64,000 nucleotides of DNA from Gonatopus flavifemur (lineage: Eukaryota; Arthropoda; Insecta; Hymenoptera; Dryinidae): the NCBI GenBank assembly GCA_018340375.1, contig JAFFJZ010000012.1:2294001-2358000 (forward strand), given 5' to 3'. The position numbers and the translations under genes were made by a program. A model generated the notes under the pieces. The model ran no database searches and was not told the DNA's origin. It was given only the letters and a program-made list of their open reading frames with translations. Numbering within the stretch: the stretch's first letter is position 1; every line of letters begins with the position of its first letter. Positions 52,701 to 62,987 of the stretch are shown piece after piece.

Positions 52701-55700
52701 ATGACCATGAAAAATTTTTTCAATCGCCCGTTTGCCCTCACCAACCCCCTGATGGGGGTTGAATTTGAAAAATTCGGAAAAATTCAAATGTACGTGTATT
52801 TCTATGTTCTCTGGGACGCTGAACCCAAAAATGATAAGGAAAAAGAATTCCAACCCCTCTCTTATCCGCTAGCACCCTCCTACCACCAGGGTTGGCATCT
52901 GTGGGTCCAACCCAATTGGACCCAGTGGGTTTTTTTGGGTGGGTACGGATTGAAAAAACCCTCAAAAACCCAGTCAAAAACCCACATGGTGCTCAATTGA
53001 ATGGTTATTTTATACAATGTATTTTTCCATGTTGTTCTTTCTAAATTTGAATCCGTAGAATTTCATTGATTCTACAGTTATAAGTATCCCACTGGATAGA
53101 ATTGGATGAATTTTACTACGTTATCAATTGATACTTACTATCTAGTGAGTGAAAGCTTACCTAAAGCTCGAAATGAGTCATATTTCATTGGGAAACTCAA
53201 CACCGAAAAAAATTATTTATTTGATCGAATGAACTGAAGTTAGTTTTGAAAATGAGTTCCGAGTAATAAAAGAATAGAAGCCGGTAATAAAAGCTGTAGT
53301 AAAGGCAACTTCAAATTAGTCACAGCAACTAAAGTCAGAGAAATTAAATTTGAATTTAGTTGAGCCAACGCCCGTTTTAGTTATCCAAATATCAACAACT
53401 GTATCTAGTTGCTGGAACTAATTTGGAGTAAGGGTAACTAATAATTTTTTTCGGTGGATAGATATTCACCAATGGAGTGCATTGGGGTGAAATACTAATA
53501 ATCGCGGTCCAGTGGCATTCCATTGATCTGAATACAGGAAGTTATTTAATTGAGATTTATTCAAATGTTGCTCGAATACCGTTGAAAGACTTGTTCATTA
53601 AAGTGTAATTTTTTTTATGAAAACGAATCCGTGAAAATGGCCCAAAACTTTTCATGCATATGTGGTATGACTAGCCATTGTTTTGGATCGTCGTTTTGTA
53701 TTCTCGAAACCTTCCGAAGCATTGCCTAGCCAGATTATAAACGCTTGAGGAATGTTGAAAAATTTCAAAAAACACGTTTCCACTAAAAACCACACCTCCA
53801 CTTATTAGTCAATAGAATGTGATAACTTCCTTCAAGTATAGAAAAATATGGGAGATGAACATTAATAATTAAAAATGACTTCAATGGAAAACAATTTGTA
53901 CAATGTAGATTTTAATTATGACGAGACAGCATTTAATATGATTCAATAAAATAGCATAAAATTATAATTTGAATATGAATGTTCATATTTCGGTACAAAT
54001 ACAACGGTACATATTCATTCTTAATTTTTACATAATAAATGAGTTTGATAACTCTATTTGTTTATTTTTTATACACTGAGGGAAGAAATTCATTGGGACA
54101 AAAAAATATTACATCCAATGGTATTTATAAAATATTTCTTGAGATCAATGAAATTTTACTCCAATGGATGGAATGGTTTTTCAATTGATGAAATACTTCA
54201 TGCGGTCAAAAACCATTTCATTCATTCGAATAATGTTCAATTGGTTCAAAGAAATATTTTATAGATACCATTGGATGAAATATTTTCTTGCCTCAATGAC
54301 TTTTTCCCCTCAGTGTACTTATATGGGGTTTTTGTATTTTTTTCATTCAAGAAAAATATCATAGTAAAAATTAGGGTGAACTACCTAGTAAATGAACGAT
54401 GGCCTAATGGAATAAAGATTCATAAAAGAAGTAACTATTAGAAATTTCTACTACGTTAAAATAATTCGGTTGTTTTCAAAATAGTAACAACTTTTTATGG
54501 AAACAATCAAATTACTTCAATGTAGCAGAAATTTTTAATAATTACTTCTTTCATAAATCGTTCATCTACTGGGTAGTTCACCCTATTTTAGAAAGTCTTA
54601 GTTGTAGTTGATCATCGTGTTGTTCATTTTGATAAAATTTATATAGTTTAACTAATTCAGTGGCCCTTTCTGGAACTAGTCTATTCGTCAGACTATTCTA
54701 AATATGCCCGAATGAAGAAAAAATTTTTTCAATCCCAGCACTGCTAGGTGGACACCTTAACAATTTGGCAAAAAACATGCAAAACCGCTTGGTAGATTGT
54801 TTTGATGTGCAGTGTGGTCTTGCATCAAAATTAGAATGGACACAAAATACAAGGATTTGTAACGTCCAATTTGAATTGTGGCGATGCTAATCGAATTGCA
54901 GTAAAGTGCGTTAACGGTTGGAGTAAATTTCACTTGGAAATTTCACTAGTTTCAAACTTGATATCAGCTCATGTAAACACAAATCTTGGTCCAATTTCAA
55001 TCTGATCGAGGCCCAACTTTGAAAGCTCAGGCCAAAGTCGAACAAAAATTGATTCCAGATTGGTGCTCACATGAGAGATTATATAAAAAGTAACTTTTTA
55101 CTTTATTCGGTATCTCTTGGTGACAATATGAAGTAAAATGGAATATGGTAGGGAGTCTTTTGGCAGAATCGACATGATTTTACAATCACTAGTCGCTTTC
55201 AGAGAACACTAGGGAATGACTAGCGGTGGTCAAATCATGTTCATTCGGCCAAAAGACCGCTTACCATGATATATACATATATAAATATATTATTCTATAT
55301 CATCATATAGGAAAAATGGTAACATAGTACGATAAAAATGAAGATTAGTGGGTCATACTAAGAATCATCAGAGAAAACCAACGCCAATCAGCATTGCCAG
55401 TATTCCCTAGAAAAATCTTCAGCAACTGATGATTGGTCATTTCTTGTACAACTGGCCAATCATATTTTCAATTTGGAAAGAAATGACCAATGACAAAAAA
55501 TCTGAAGATTTTTCTAGGAAATACTGGCATCACTGATGCCAATTTGATAAAACCCGAAAAAACCCGAAAAAACCTGATTGTACCCAGTGGGGCGGGTTTT
55601 AAAGAAAAAACCCGGGTTTTTTCCAACCCTGCCTACCACCCCCTGATGGGGGTTGAAGTTTAAACTTTCGTAAAAAATTCAAATGTATGTGGATTTCAAT

Positions 55701-58700
55701 CTTTTTTAGGATGCTCAAACCGAAAATGATAACAAATAAGAAATTCCACCCCTCTCTTGCCCGCTAGCACCCTGCCACCACCTCCTGATGGGGGTTGAAT
55801 TTCAAACTTTCGTAAGAAATTCAAATCCATGTAGATTTTCATGTTTTTTGGGATGCTGAAACCAAAAATGATAAGAAAAAATGAATTCCATCCTCTCTCA
55901 CCAGCTAGCACCCTCCTACCGCCTCCTGATGGGGGTTGAATTTTAAATTTCCATAAAAAATGCGAATGTATGTGGATTTCTATGTTTTTTGGGATGCTGA
56001 AACCAAAAATGATGAGGACAAAGAATTCCAACCTCTCTCTCACCCGCTAGCACCCTCCTACCACCCCCTGATGAGGGCTGAGTTTGAAACTCACGTAAAA
56101 AAATTTGAATGCATATGTATTTCCATGTTTTCTAGGATGTTTGAATAAGAAATGATAACAAATAACAAATTCAACCCCTCTTTCACCCGCTAGCACCCTC
56201 TCACCACCCACGAACGAGAGTTGAATTTGAAACTCACGTGAAAAATTCAAATCTATGTGTATTTCCATGTTTTTTGGGACGCTTAAATCAAAAATGATGA
56301 CAAATAACAAATTAAACTCCTGTTGGAACCGCCATCTTGAATTTTGCAAATCTGCGTTCAGATTCGTAATCAGCAACCCGAAAAATCCCCGACACGTGAG
56401 TTTCAGCAAAATTCCGCAATTTTTAAAATTTTCCACCGCCATATTGAATTTTGGAAATCTGAGTCCAGATTCGTAATCAGCGACCCGAAAAATCCCCGAC
56501 ACGTGAGTTTCAGCGAAATCCCCCATATTTTAAAATTTTTCGCCGCCATCTTGAATCCGCCATCTTGATTTTGCAAATCTGAGTCCAGATTCGTAATCAG
56601 CGACCTCAAAAACCCATATATACCAAGTTTCATTAAACCGTTCATCTGAAAAACGTATGCCGCAAAGGGTTAATTGAGCAGAGAAGTGCAATCAAATTTT
56701 GTTTGCGGAATGAAATTTCGGCTGCGGAAACTTTGAGGATGTTGCGGAAGGCTTTTGGTGATTCTACCATGTCACAGAAAAATGTTTATAAGTGGTACAA
56801 AGACTTCAAAGAGGGTCGAGAACGTGTTGATGACTTGGAGCGCTCCGGACGAGCATCGACGTCAACAGATGACCAACACGTCGATGAAGTGAAGGAATTA
56901 GTGCTCAAAAATCGTCGGTTGACTGTTAGAGACCTTACTGATATGATGCGTGAAGCAATTCGTCTAAAAAGACCAGAATTATGGGCCAAAAACTCTTGGT
57001 TTTTGCATCACGATAATGCACCGTCTCATACTGCACTCGTTCTTCGTAACCATTTCGCCGAAAATTCGACGCATATCGTTCCGCAACCACCGTATTCGCC
57101 TGATTTGGCTCCGTGTGACTTCTGGCTATTCCCAAAAATCAAGAGACCACTCCGGGGAAAGCTTTTCGAGTCGATTGAAGAGATAAAAGCTGAATCGAAG
57201 AAGGCGCTGATGGCTATACCGGAAAGGGACTATTTAGCATGTTTCGATGATTGGAAAAAACGTTGGCATAAGTGTATTTTATCGAAAGGGGATGAAATTG
57301 ATATAGAAGAATAAATTAGGATTTTTCATTTTACAAACAAATTCACCTTACTTTTTGCCCACATACTGGAAATGAAAGAATTCTAATCTTATTTTCAGAT
57401 ATTTTTGACTGAATCATCCATCCAACTCTACCTGACTGACAATAAGATAAGCATTGCTGATAATCAGCACATTGCCCGATTTAATTCAATTTAACACGGC
57501 CATAACTGTTTTTCATCCCATATTGCGGCTGAAATCGTAACACTGCTGATTTTAAGCCTCATCTGAAAATCAGCCGATCATGGAATTAAGATTTACTTTT
57601 TACTGTTTTTTTATTAAATTGCTGTAAAATATACCAAAATTCTTGATCAATCAACCAAAGTCTCCGATAAAAATGAAAATTTGTTGCAGTGGTCACATAA
57701 ATTGCGACAAATCTAATAGATATTGCAGTATAAATTACAGCAATTTAATGTTATCCCTATATTTATCGGACATTCATGTACATTTTACAGCAAATTCTTC
57801 TCTGTGTATGATTTTCAATGGAATTTCATATAAAAAAGTAATACAATTAAATGCGAAACATAAAACCAAATAACTTAATTGAATAATAATCATTCCATAT
57901 CATATTATTCGAATAGGATTCAATTCAATTTGATTTTTTTTTTTAGATAAATTTTCAATTCTTTGTTATCCTTGGAAAGAAATATAATAAATTCCAATAC
58001 AATTTCTCATAAAATCTATAAAATCCTCATCAATAATATTCATTATAAATCATAATAAATGTTCAATGAATCATATTAATATGTATTGAATTGTGTTGAT
58101 TTTTTGTGAAACATGATACACAATTCACGACAGATCAAAATGATTTGCGACAAAATTTCCCGTAATAAACTGGATACTTGACGCACAAAACACTTCATGA
58201 ACACTTTTGTTAAATCTCATTGAACATTATAGTTTTTTAATTCAATTTTATTTAACATTATTTCAAGATTTGAATAAATTTGGTTGTGTTCTGGCTCAAC
58301 CATTGATGGAAAAAGCAATTAAATTCAATATCCACATCCAATTTATACATAATTTATATAAAACTCACCAGATCTTGACGGGTCGTGGTGGCCGACGTAA
58401 AGAATGTAGAACCGGCACGTCGCGGAAGACTGTCCTCGTTAAAAGGGACGACGAAAGTCCCGACGAGCACTTTATTTAACAAGAAAAAAGAGAATCGATA
58501 GAAAACATTTTGTTCATAAACGTCTACCGAGGGTGATGAAAAAAAAGAATCTATTCGAATTTACTGTCTCGCGTGCCGGAGGGAAGAAATGTATCCATAT
58601 CGCGTGAATCGAGGGGAGACAGAACAAACGTGATTTGGTTACAATGTACCTTTGCCAAAGTGATCTGCGAAGATTATCGGAGATCAAGTCGAGATAGGTT

Positions 58701-60566
58701 TGACCCCCCGCCCCTACTTATATGAATTAGGTCACATGTCTTCTAATGAGAACAGCAATCAGAAGGTGTGTGGGGGATAAATCATCGACAGGCGCCGCAA
58801 CGAAAACTTGTCTCCAGAACATCTTTTAAACGTAAAACACGTGGGAGATATCTTTTTAGACGAATTTCAGACAAGAATTGTGTTTACTGGGTATCGAATA
58901 ATATGTTTTGAACAAAACAATTCATGGTTACCTGTACATATTTTGAATGGCAGCAAAAATGTAGGTCCGATGCAAGGGTGTATCGAGGGTGAAGACGATA
59001 AAGATGACTTCTCGGTGATCACGCATGACAGAGGTCGACACTGAAAAAAATTCAATAAAAATTATATGAAATTTCTATTGAATAGAATAACGATTTAGGC
59101 TCAGAATCTTAGAGATTCTTCATACGCGGCCTAATAAAATAAAAATTCAATATTCAAAGATTTGTATATAGAAATTTATAAAAAGAGATACTTTTTCAAT
59201 CCCCTTCATCAATACAAAACTTGTAACTTTTCAAGCAAATTATTTATTATAAATGTACTCACCTGAAAAGTGGATTCTTCTTTCCCAGTCCGAAGAAAAG
59301 CTATTATCGCAGTTATACAATTGGAAATGGGGAGAAAATATACTTGTTGAAGATGAAAAACTGAAGCAAGAGAAGAATTTCCTCGATAAGTTTAAAAAAC
59401 TAGCACCCGATTGTGGGAGGATGTTCCAAAAATGTTCCACCACGATGTAAGTCTCAATTATTCTAACGCAATCTAGTTTACTTGTCCGCAAATTGAATAA
59501 TTCTTCCAAATATTTCTACGCCTTAATAGAATAATCTTAAATTGTGCAGGACCGAAATGAGTTCTCATGTAGAAAAAAATCAAACGGAAACGTGTAAAGA
59601 TATGTTGGAGAATGTCATAACGCCAGCTGGTTTGTGTTGCAAATTTGCATCTAGGCAATTTATCATGGACAACATGCCAGCGCAATTCACCTTTATCTCG
59701 AATAATTCACGGTTCAGGTGATAAACATGTTCAAAGATTTGATTTTTTGACTGGAAAACTTCTCTCTGAACATAAACTTATAAATTCAAACCCGTTGAAA
59801 CCGGTCATTCGACGTTACAAAGTTTAATTTCATTAGTCTTTTTGTCCACAGATTGTACGTTTTAACGAAACGTGAAGAGGGTCCGAATCGCGACGACATA
59901 CCCCTTCAAGAAATAGATTCTCCAACGATAGTGACTCTAGACGCTCACATAACGTACACGGCTTCACAATTACGATATTTATTCATCTCGCAAAGACGAT
60001 GCCATTACGATGACGAGGGCCCTTCCTATACCACCTGTTGGGAAAACTGCATAGCTAGGAGGATAATGAAAAAATGCAACTGCCTGCCGTGGTTCTTATC
60101 GCCCAACTCGAATCAAGAGTGTACGATCGCTGGATATCCTTGCGTAACCAACAAAATGATAAACGAGCATTCCGAGAGAGAAAAGAGTCCAGAAGACGAA
60201 TGTAAATGTACGATACTGTGCGACTTCACGGCTTATGACTGTAAAAGCGTGAAAAAGAGTTCCGACGATACGTGTAAAATACAAATTACCTCATGGCCAA
60301 AAGCTAGGTACAGAAGAGAGGTCAGATTCGGAGTATTGGACTTGATAGTGTCCTTCGGTGGCATCGCTGGTTTATTTTTGGGTTACTCTCTGTTGACAAC
60401 CATCGAATTCGGTTATTACTTTACTTTGAGAACTTATTGCGGAGCTGTACTTGCCTCGTCAAGAAAGAAATGTAATATCACGAAAGTGCGGGTTGGTAAG
60501 ACCAAATCGCCGCCCCCTCGTTTACACGAGGATATCATAATTGTATATTACCCGTATCAAGATTGA
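46742..60566 (+). CDS. Pickpocket-like DEG/ENaC sodium channel subunit
   Basis: Five exons in agreeing phase, 46742-46875, 49248-49440, 59289-59446, 59550-59717 and 59852-60566, give 455 residues. The N-terminal cytosolic part has the gating motif HGIPYF. TM1 is WFLLTMLSVAATMVIIIT, followed by VDFPQLQFC. The extracellular loop is cysteine-rich: CKDMLENVITPAGLCC, YTTCWENCIARRIMKKCNCLPWF and ECKCTILCDFTAYDC. TM2 carries the selectivity filter G-x-S in LFLGYSLLTTIEFGYYF. Such channels are homo- or heterotrimers of the plasma membrane used in mechano-, chemo- or water sensing in insects; which pickpocket clade this is cannot be said. Intron 2 is 9.8 kb and full of transposons. AATAAA lies at 60712-60717. 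Convergent with the F-box gene. Confidence 0.93.
47056..48055. mobile_element. 1.0 kb CCCTGG-ended foldback in channel intron 1
   Basis: CCCTGGCGGAAAAAATTGAT is mirrored by ATGAGAATTTTTTCCGCCAGGG. The arms are degenerate arrays of TCATAATTTC and TCTCATAA words on the left and their complements on the right. No target duplication is obvious. Confidence 0.8.
48243..48738. mobile_element. 496 bp CACGGAAAAA-ended near-palindrome
   Basis: CACGGAAAAAAATGCAGCTC at the left, GTTGCATTTTTCTCCGTG at the right, TA on each side. The arms of about 230 bp are nearly identical inverted copies, so a long hairpin can form. Confidence 0.85.
48866..49122. mobile_element. Inverted-repeat element just before channel exon 2
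   Basis: CAAATTTTCGTTGACTAGTATGTC is mirrored near 49100-49122, and ACACTGGATTTTAATAATTCGT pairs with ACGAATTATTAAAATCCAGTGT. It starts with CACGGAAAAAATCAG and ends about 125 bp before the exon. Confidence 0.65.
49645..49770. mobile_element. Palindrome built on AATCAGTGAAA
   Basis: TAAATCCAAATCAGTGAAAA at the left pairs with the inverted TTTTCACTGATTCGGATTTA at the right, with further AATCAGTGAAACCCACTGG pairing inside. Non-coding. Confidence 0.65.
50166..51417. mobile_element. 1.25 kb CACTGTAAAA-ended foldback
   Basis: CACTGTAAAAAAAGG at the left and AATTTTTTACAGTG at the right. The interior consists of TTGAAATTTCA, TTGAATTTTC and similar short words in both orientations. It belongs with the MITEs at 40161-40400 and 45099-45516. 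Confidence 0.65.
51418..51705. mobile_element. Near-perfect 288 bp hairpin
   Basis: AGTAAAAAGTAAAACTTGAA is repeated inverted at the right end. The arms of about 130 bp appear to match base for base through GCAGCCAAAAGTAGCGCAT and AAGAAGACTGAATTTCAG, with a loop of about 25 bases. A diverged relative starts near 49880. Confidence 0.85.
51787..51872 (-). repeat. tRNA-derived (SINE-like) tract with good A and B boxes
   Basis: On the minus strand TGGCGAAGTGGTTAAGCGC is a strong A box and GTGGGTTCGAATCTC a strong B box, spaced about 45 bases apart as in a class II (Ser/Leu) tRNA. The acceptor stem does not pair convincingly and no CCA-type end or clear anticodon loop is present, so a SINE head or tRNA pseudogene is the best call. 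Confidence 0.55.
52198..52560 (+). mobile_element. Left end of a mariner-like element
   Basis: TGTGCGCAAAAAGTAAGGTG is the inverted partner of CACCTTACTTTTTGCCCACA at 57344-57363. About 350 bp of non-coding DNA follow. CCCTTTGCGGCAT near 52403 is the complement of ATGCCGCAAAGGG at about 56657. It could be the left end of the 56655-57363 mariner pushed 4 kb away, or a separate solo end; the left flank lacks TA. Confidence 0.5.
53200..53460. mobile_element. Inverted-repeat element, ACACCGAAAAAAATTATT ends
   Basis: ACACCGAAAAAAATTATTTA at the left pairs with TAATAATTTTTTTCGGTGG at the right. The interior has TTTAGTTG/CAACTAAA words. Confidence 0.6.
54075..54315. mobile_element. CACTGAGGGAAGAAATTCATTG-family MITE
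   Basis: The left arm CACTGAGGGAAGAAATTC is mirrored by GACTTTTTCCCCTCAGTG, and ATCCAATGGTATTTATAAAATATTTC pairs with its inverted copy near 54250-54280. It is nested in the hAT-like element. Confidence 0.7.
54372..54585. mobile_element. TAGGGTGAACTACC-ended MITE
   Basis: TAGGGTGAACTACCTAGTAA is mirrored by CTGGGTAGTTCACCCTA, and the arms pair further through AAGAAGTAACTATTAGAAATTTCTACTACGTT and its complement. It is nested in the hAT-like element. Confidence 0.75.
55147..55265. mobile_element. GGTAGGG(G/A)GTCTTTTTGCC-family MITE, copy 2
   Basis: GGTAGGGAGTCTTTTGGC at the left and GGCCAAAAGACCGCTTACC at the right. The core has AATCACTAGTCGCTTTCAG-like sequence related to 14108-14278. Confidence 0.7.
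55389..55535. mobile_element. 147 bp hAT-type MITE, copy 3
   Basis: Ends CAGCATTGCCAGTATTCCC and AATACTGGCATCACTG, with flanks ACGCCAAT (55381-55388) and ATGCCAAT (55536-55543), an 8 bp duplication with one change. It is nested in the larger hAT-like element. Confidence 0.88.
56331..56640. repeat. Three-copy tandem repeat, period about 110 bp
   Basis: GCCATCTTGAATTTTGCAAATC, or close variants, begins units near 56331, 56441 and 56562; each contains AGATTCGTAATCAGCGACC and, in two units, CCCCGACACGTGAGTTTCAG. It lies directly upstream of the deleted mariner. Confidence 0.8.
56655..57363 (+). pseudogene. Mariner transposase with a large internal deletion
   Basis: The open frame runs to a stop at 57312-57314. 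The N-terminal helix-turn-helix is kept (NEISAAETLRMLRKAF, KNVYKWYKDFKEGRERVDD, RLTVRDLTDM). It then jumps to the C-terminal catalytic part (FLHHDNAPSHTALV for the second Asp, YSPDLAPCDFWLFP for the third). About 100 residues carrying the first catalytic Asp are gone, yet the frame is kept across the deletion. The right inverted end CACCTTACTTTTTGCCCACA is at 57344-57363, followed by TA. A different mariner subfamily from the two upstream elements. Confidence 0.88.
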
Positions 60567-60763
60567 ACTCTAAAACTTAATGTATCACAATTTTGTTAAC
60601 AGCTACATTCAAATCCATTTTGTATCTCGTAGAAGTTATGTATTATGACTTTAGGTTTATTATACAGAACACTTTTGCTTATTGTAAAGAGAAAACTTAA
60701 AAAATCATCATAATAAACTTAATAATGAACATAATAAATATTTAATAAATAATTTTTGTTTCG

Positions 60764-62987
60764 CTACAACTGTAGAAATTCAATTCTGTTTCCCACCCAG
60801 CTAAATTTCCAGAAAATTCGTGCCTCAAAAAATTGGAATTCAAAAAAATCCCTAATGTTCCTGTTATGCACCACCGAGATGTTTTTTCCTTTTGTTTTGA
60901 CATACAGGGTTAAAATAGGTGGTAAATTGTAAACTTCTGCATCCATTTGTTCATCACAAATGCCAATTTTGAGCGGTGAATATATGGCGTTGATATATCG
61001 ACGCCATGAAACCTGAACACAACGTTGGTAAGTCGCTTTAGAAATTTGTGGACATTCTGTTACATCCAGAACCGTCAACTCAGGACATTTGCTCAATACA
61101 TCACAAATTGTGAGATCGGATATGAATGAGCAATGATGACATATCAACGACTGTAATTTTTTTGCGTTACGTAATCCAGTTCCAGAGATGGTTTTGATGC
61201 ACGATATGTTTAAACCTGTTAGATTAGGTAGTCTGACTAATGCTGCGATGCTTCGATCCGTGATACTTGCTCCTACAAAAATCATACAGAGGTTTTGTAT
61301 TTTCAAAGGACATAGATCACTCGAGTCTTCTCATAAAACAGATGTCTATAGAGAATCGATTAATAGTATAAAAAGCACACCGATGGCTCTAGTCGGTGGC
61401 ATTTTTTTTTTCTAAACACAAAAACACTCGGATCTTGACTCGTAATTCAAAGATTCATATCTAAAAAATCAAATGCCATCAAATGGAGCCACCTCTGCAT
61501 TTGTATCTTCTCAAAGATACCTGTAATATCAATGGTAGTCAGTTTTTCACAATGATGACACAAATTGAGAATTGTATAATCATTTGCTATATTGTTCCGA
61601 TATAGGCTAATGTACTCCAATGCACTGAAATTGGAGAATGGATCGCAAATACTGAAATCTTCGTCATAGTCGCCAAGGGCCAAATTTTTCAGAGTAAAGC
61701 GATTTCCTAGAATATACCATAAGCTGGTCATATTTTTCGAGGATAACTCTGTACACCTTTGCAACCCAAAAGTCTGTAAACTATCAGGATCGAGGCGGAC
61801 CTATCGATAACGACAAAAGAATAAATATTTCAAAGTTGATTGAGAAAGAAATAATTTGTAATAATGAAACTTACCAACATATCGTCCAAAGAACTGCATT
61901 CATATATTTGTCCAGTTAGAATCACTTCTTTTATTTTTTTTGGCAAATGCAATAAATATTCACTTGCCCCTTGAGGGGTCGCTTCAAGATTTGAGAGCAT
62001 CAAGCGCTGTAAATTTTCACATTTATTAAGTAATTTAATCAACTGACGCTCGAAATTATCGGTCAAGGAAGACGATAAACATGATCTTTTAATTGTAAAA
62101 CTTTTCAAGTTTGCAGCTTTCCTAGTGAGTTCTTCGAGTAGAGTAATTTCCATTAATTCTGAAGGAGTATAAGCTTCCACCCTTGTTAGATTGGGACAAA
62201 GTCGAATTAAATCTTTTAGCATTGTTAAGGATGGATATTCGCCATTGAACCATACGAGGACCATGCTGGGGTCTAGCGGGAATAATATCACATGGGTAAC
62301 GAATTTACCACATTTTCTCAATATTTTACGAAATATCAATTCTTTTTGTCCTCCTAACCAAAATAGAAATACCCACATTTCGTCCCATAGATTAAGTACT
62401 TTTACACACCGCCAAGAACTCAGACTGACTGTTTTCCACCTTTTACAAACTAGAAAAAAAAATCAAGTTCCAGCGAAATGTTAAAACATTTGAAAATTGT
62501 TCCATAGAGATTAGTGATGTGAAAAACAATTCATCCTTTTTTATAGAAAATTGATCAAATTTTCATCGATATTTTGTAAAAATCTATAAAAACTAAATAT
62601 TTTTTTAATAAAAGATCGATCTTTTTCAACATCACTAATACAAATTATTATTCGACATTTTGATTAGAAAGTTTGGCCTAAAACTTTGGAATTTGAATAC
62701 TCCACCCTGGTGGAAACTCCAATTTTGAGTTTTTCAGAAATGCTCAGAATATTTTCCGAGATTTTTGAAATTATTTTGAATTTTATAGACTTGCAGAGAT
62801 TTACAGAGAATGTTCGAATTTTGAGAGTGTTTCAGAGACTCTCAGGAATTCTCAGAGAAGTATTTCCACCAAGGCGGGAAAAGTGCATAAAATATTAACC
62901 TCTTTCAATCATTATCCTTTCGGGAATTGTCAAGTATGTGAATATATGTTCCAAGCAATCGTCATTCAAACTATTAAAACTATTCAT
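60764..62987 (-). CDS. F-box and leucine-rich-repeat protein
   Basis: Four exons in agreeing phase on the minus strand, 62987-62900, 62449-61875, 61800-61521 and 61326-60764, give 501 residues. The F-box is split over exons 1 and 2: LNDDCLEHIFTYLTIPERI, then RVCKRWKTVSLSSWRCVKVL, the usual hydrophobic pattern. The rest is irregular leucine-rich repeats (LCPNLTRVEAYTPSELMEIT, LLNKCENLQRLMLSNLE, LSKCPELTVLDVTECPQIS). Proteins of this plan bind Skp1 through the F-box and a substrate through the repeats in an SCF ubiquitin ligase; the substrate is unknown. The second acceptor (61326) is the only in-frame choice found and is slightly weak. A reverse AATAAA lies at 60656-60661. The intron 62450-62899 contains a CCCTGG-ended repeat. 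Confidence 0.88.
62704..62880. mobile_element. CCCTGG-ended inverted-repeat element in the F-box gene intron
   Basis: CCCTGGTGGAAACTCC is mirrored by GTATTTCCACCAAGG. The interior is a series of TTTCAGA, CTCAGAA and CAGAGA words, as in the other CCCTGG-ended elements. Confidence 0.65.

Larger units (their letters stand above)
52887..55631. mobile_element. 2745 bp non-autonomous hAT-like element
   Basis: It begins CAGGGTTGGCATCTGTGGG and ends GGGTTTTTTCCAACCCTG, with an exact 8 bp duplication CCTACCAC (52879-52886 and 55632-55639). The target is the conserved end of a 142 bp repeat unit. Inside are other elements (54075-54315, 54372-54585, 55147-55265, 55389-55535) and no hAT transposase that can be recognised. 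Confidence 0.85.
52640..56330. repeat. Tandem array of about 142 bp units, split by a hAT-like element
   Basis: Units carrying CCCCCTGATGGGGGTTGAATTT start near 52733, 52879 (which continues at 55632), 55774, 55915, 56057 and 56203, a spacing of 141-146 bp. Each also has TTCAAATGTATGTGGATTTC-like and CCCGCTAGCACCCTCCTACC-like words. The array is cut between 52886 and 55632. Confidence 0.82.
49441..59288. other. 9.8 kb second intron of the channel gene
   Basis: It contains the palindromes, tandem arrays, hAT-like element and deleted mariner listed separately. The stretches 51880-52190, 57370-58370 and 58510-59280 show no recognised element. 58380-58750 is GC-richer, with a possible minus-strand donor (GATCTG/GTGAGT at about 58376), so an unseen 5' exon of another gene cannot be excluded. 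No supported additional exon of the channel was found. Confidence 0.6.

Noticed and set aside
58781..59044. 88-codon plus-strand frame in channel intron 2
   Set aside because: It resembles no domain, has no matching acceptor/donor phase with the flanking channel exons, and DEG/ENaC proteins need nothing there. It could be chance in a GC-richer stretch.
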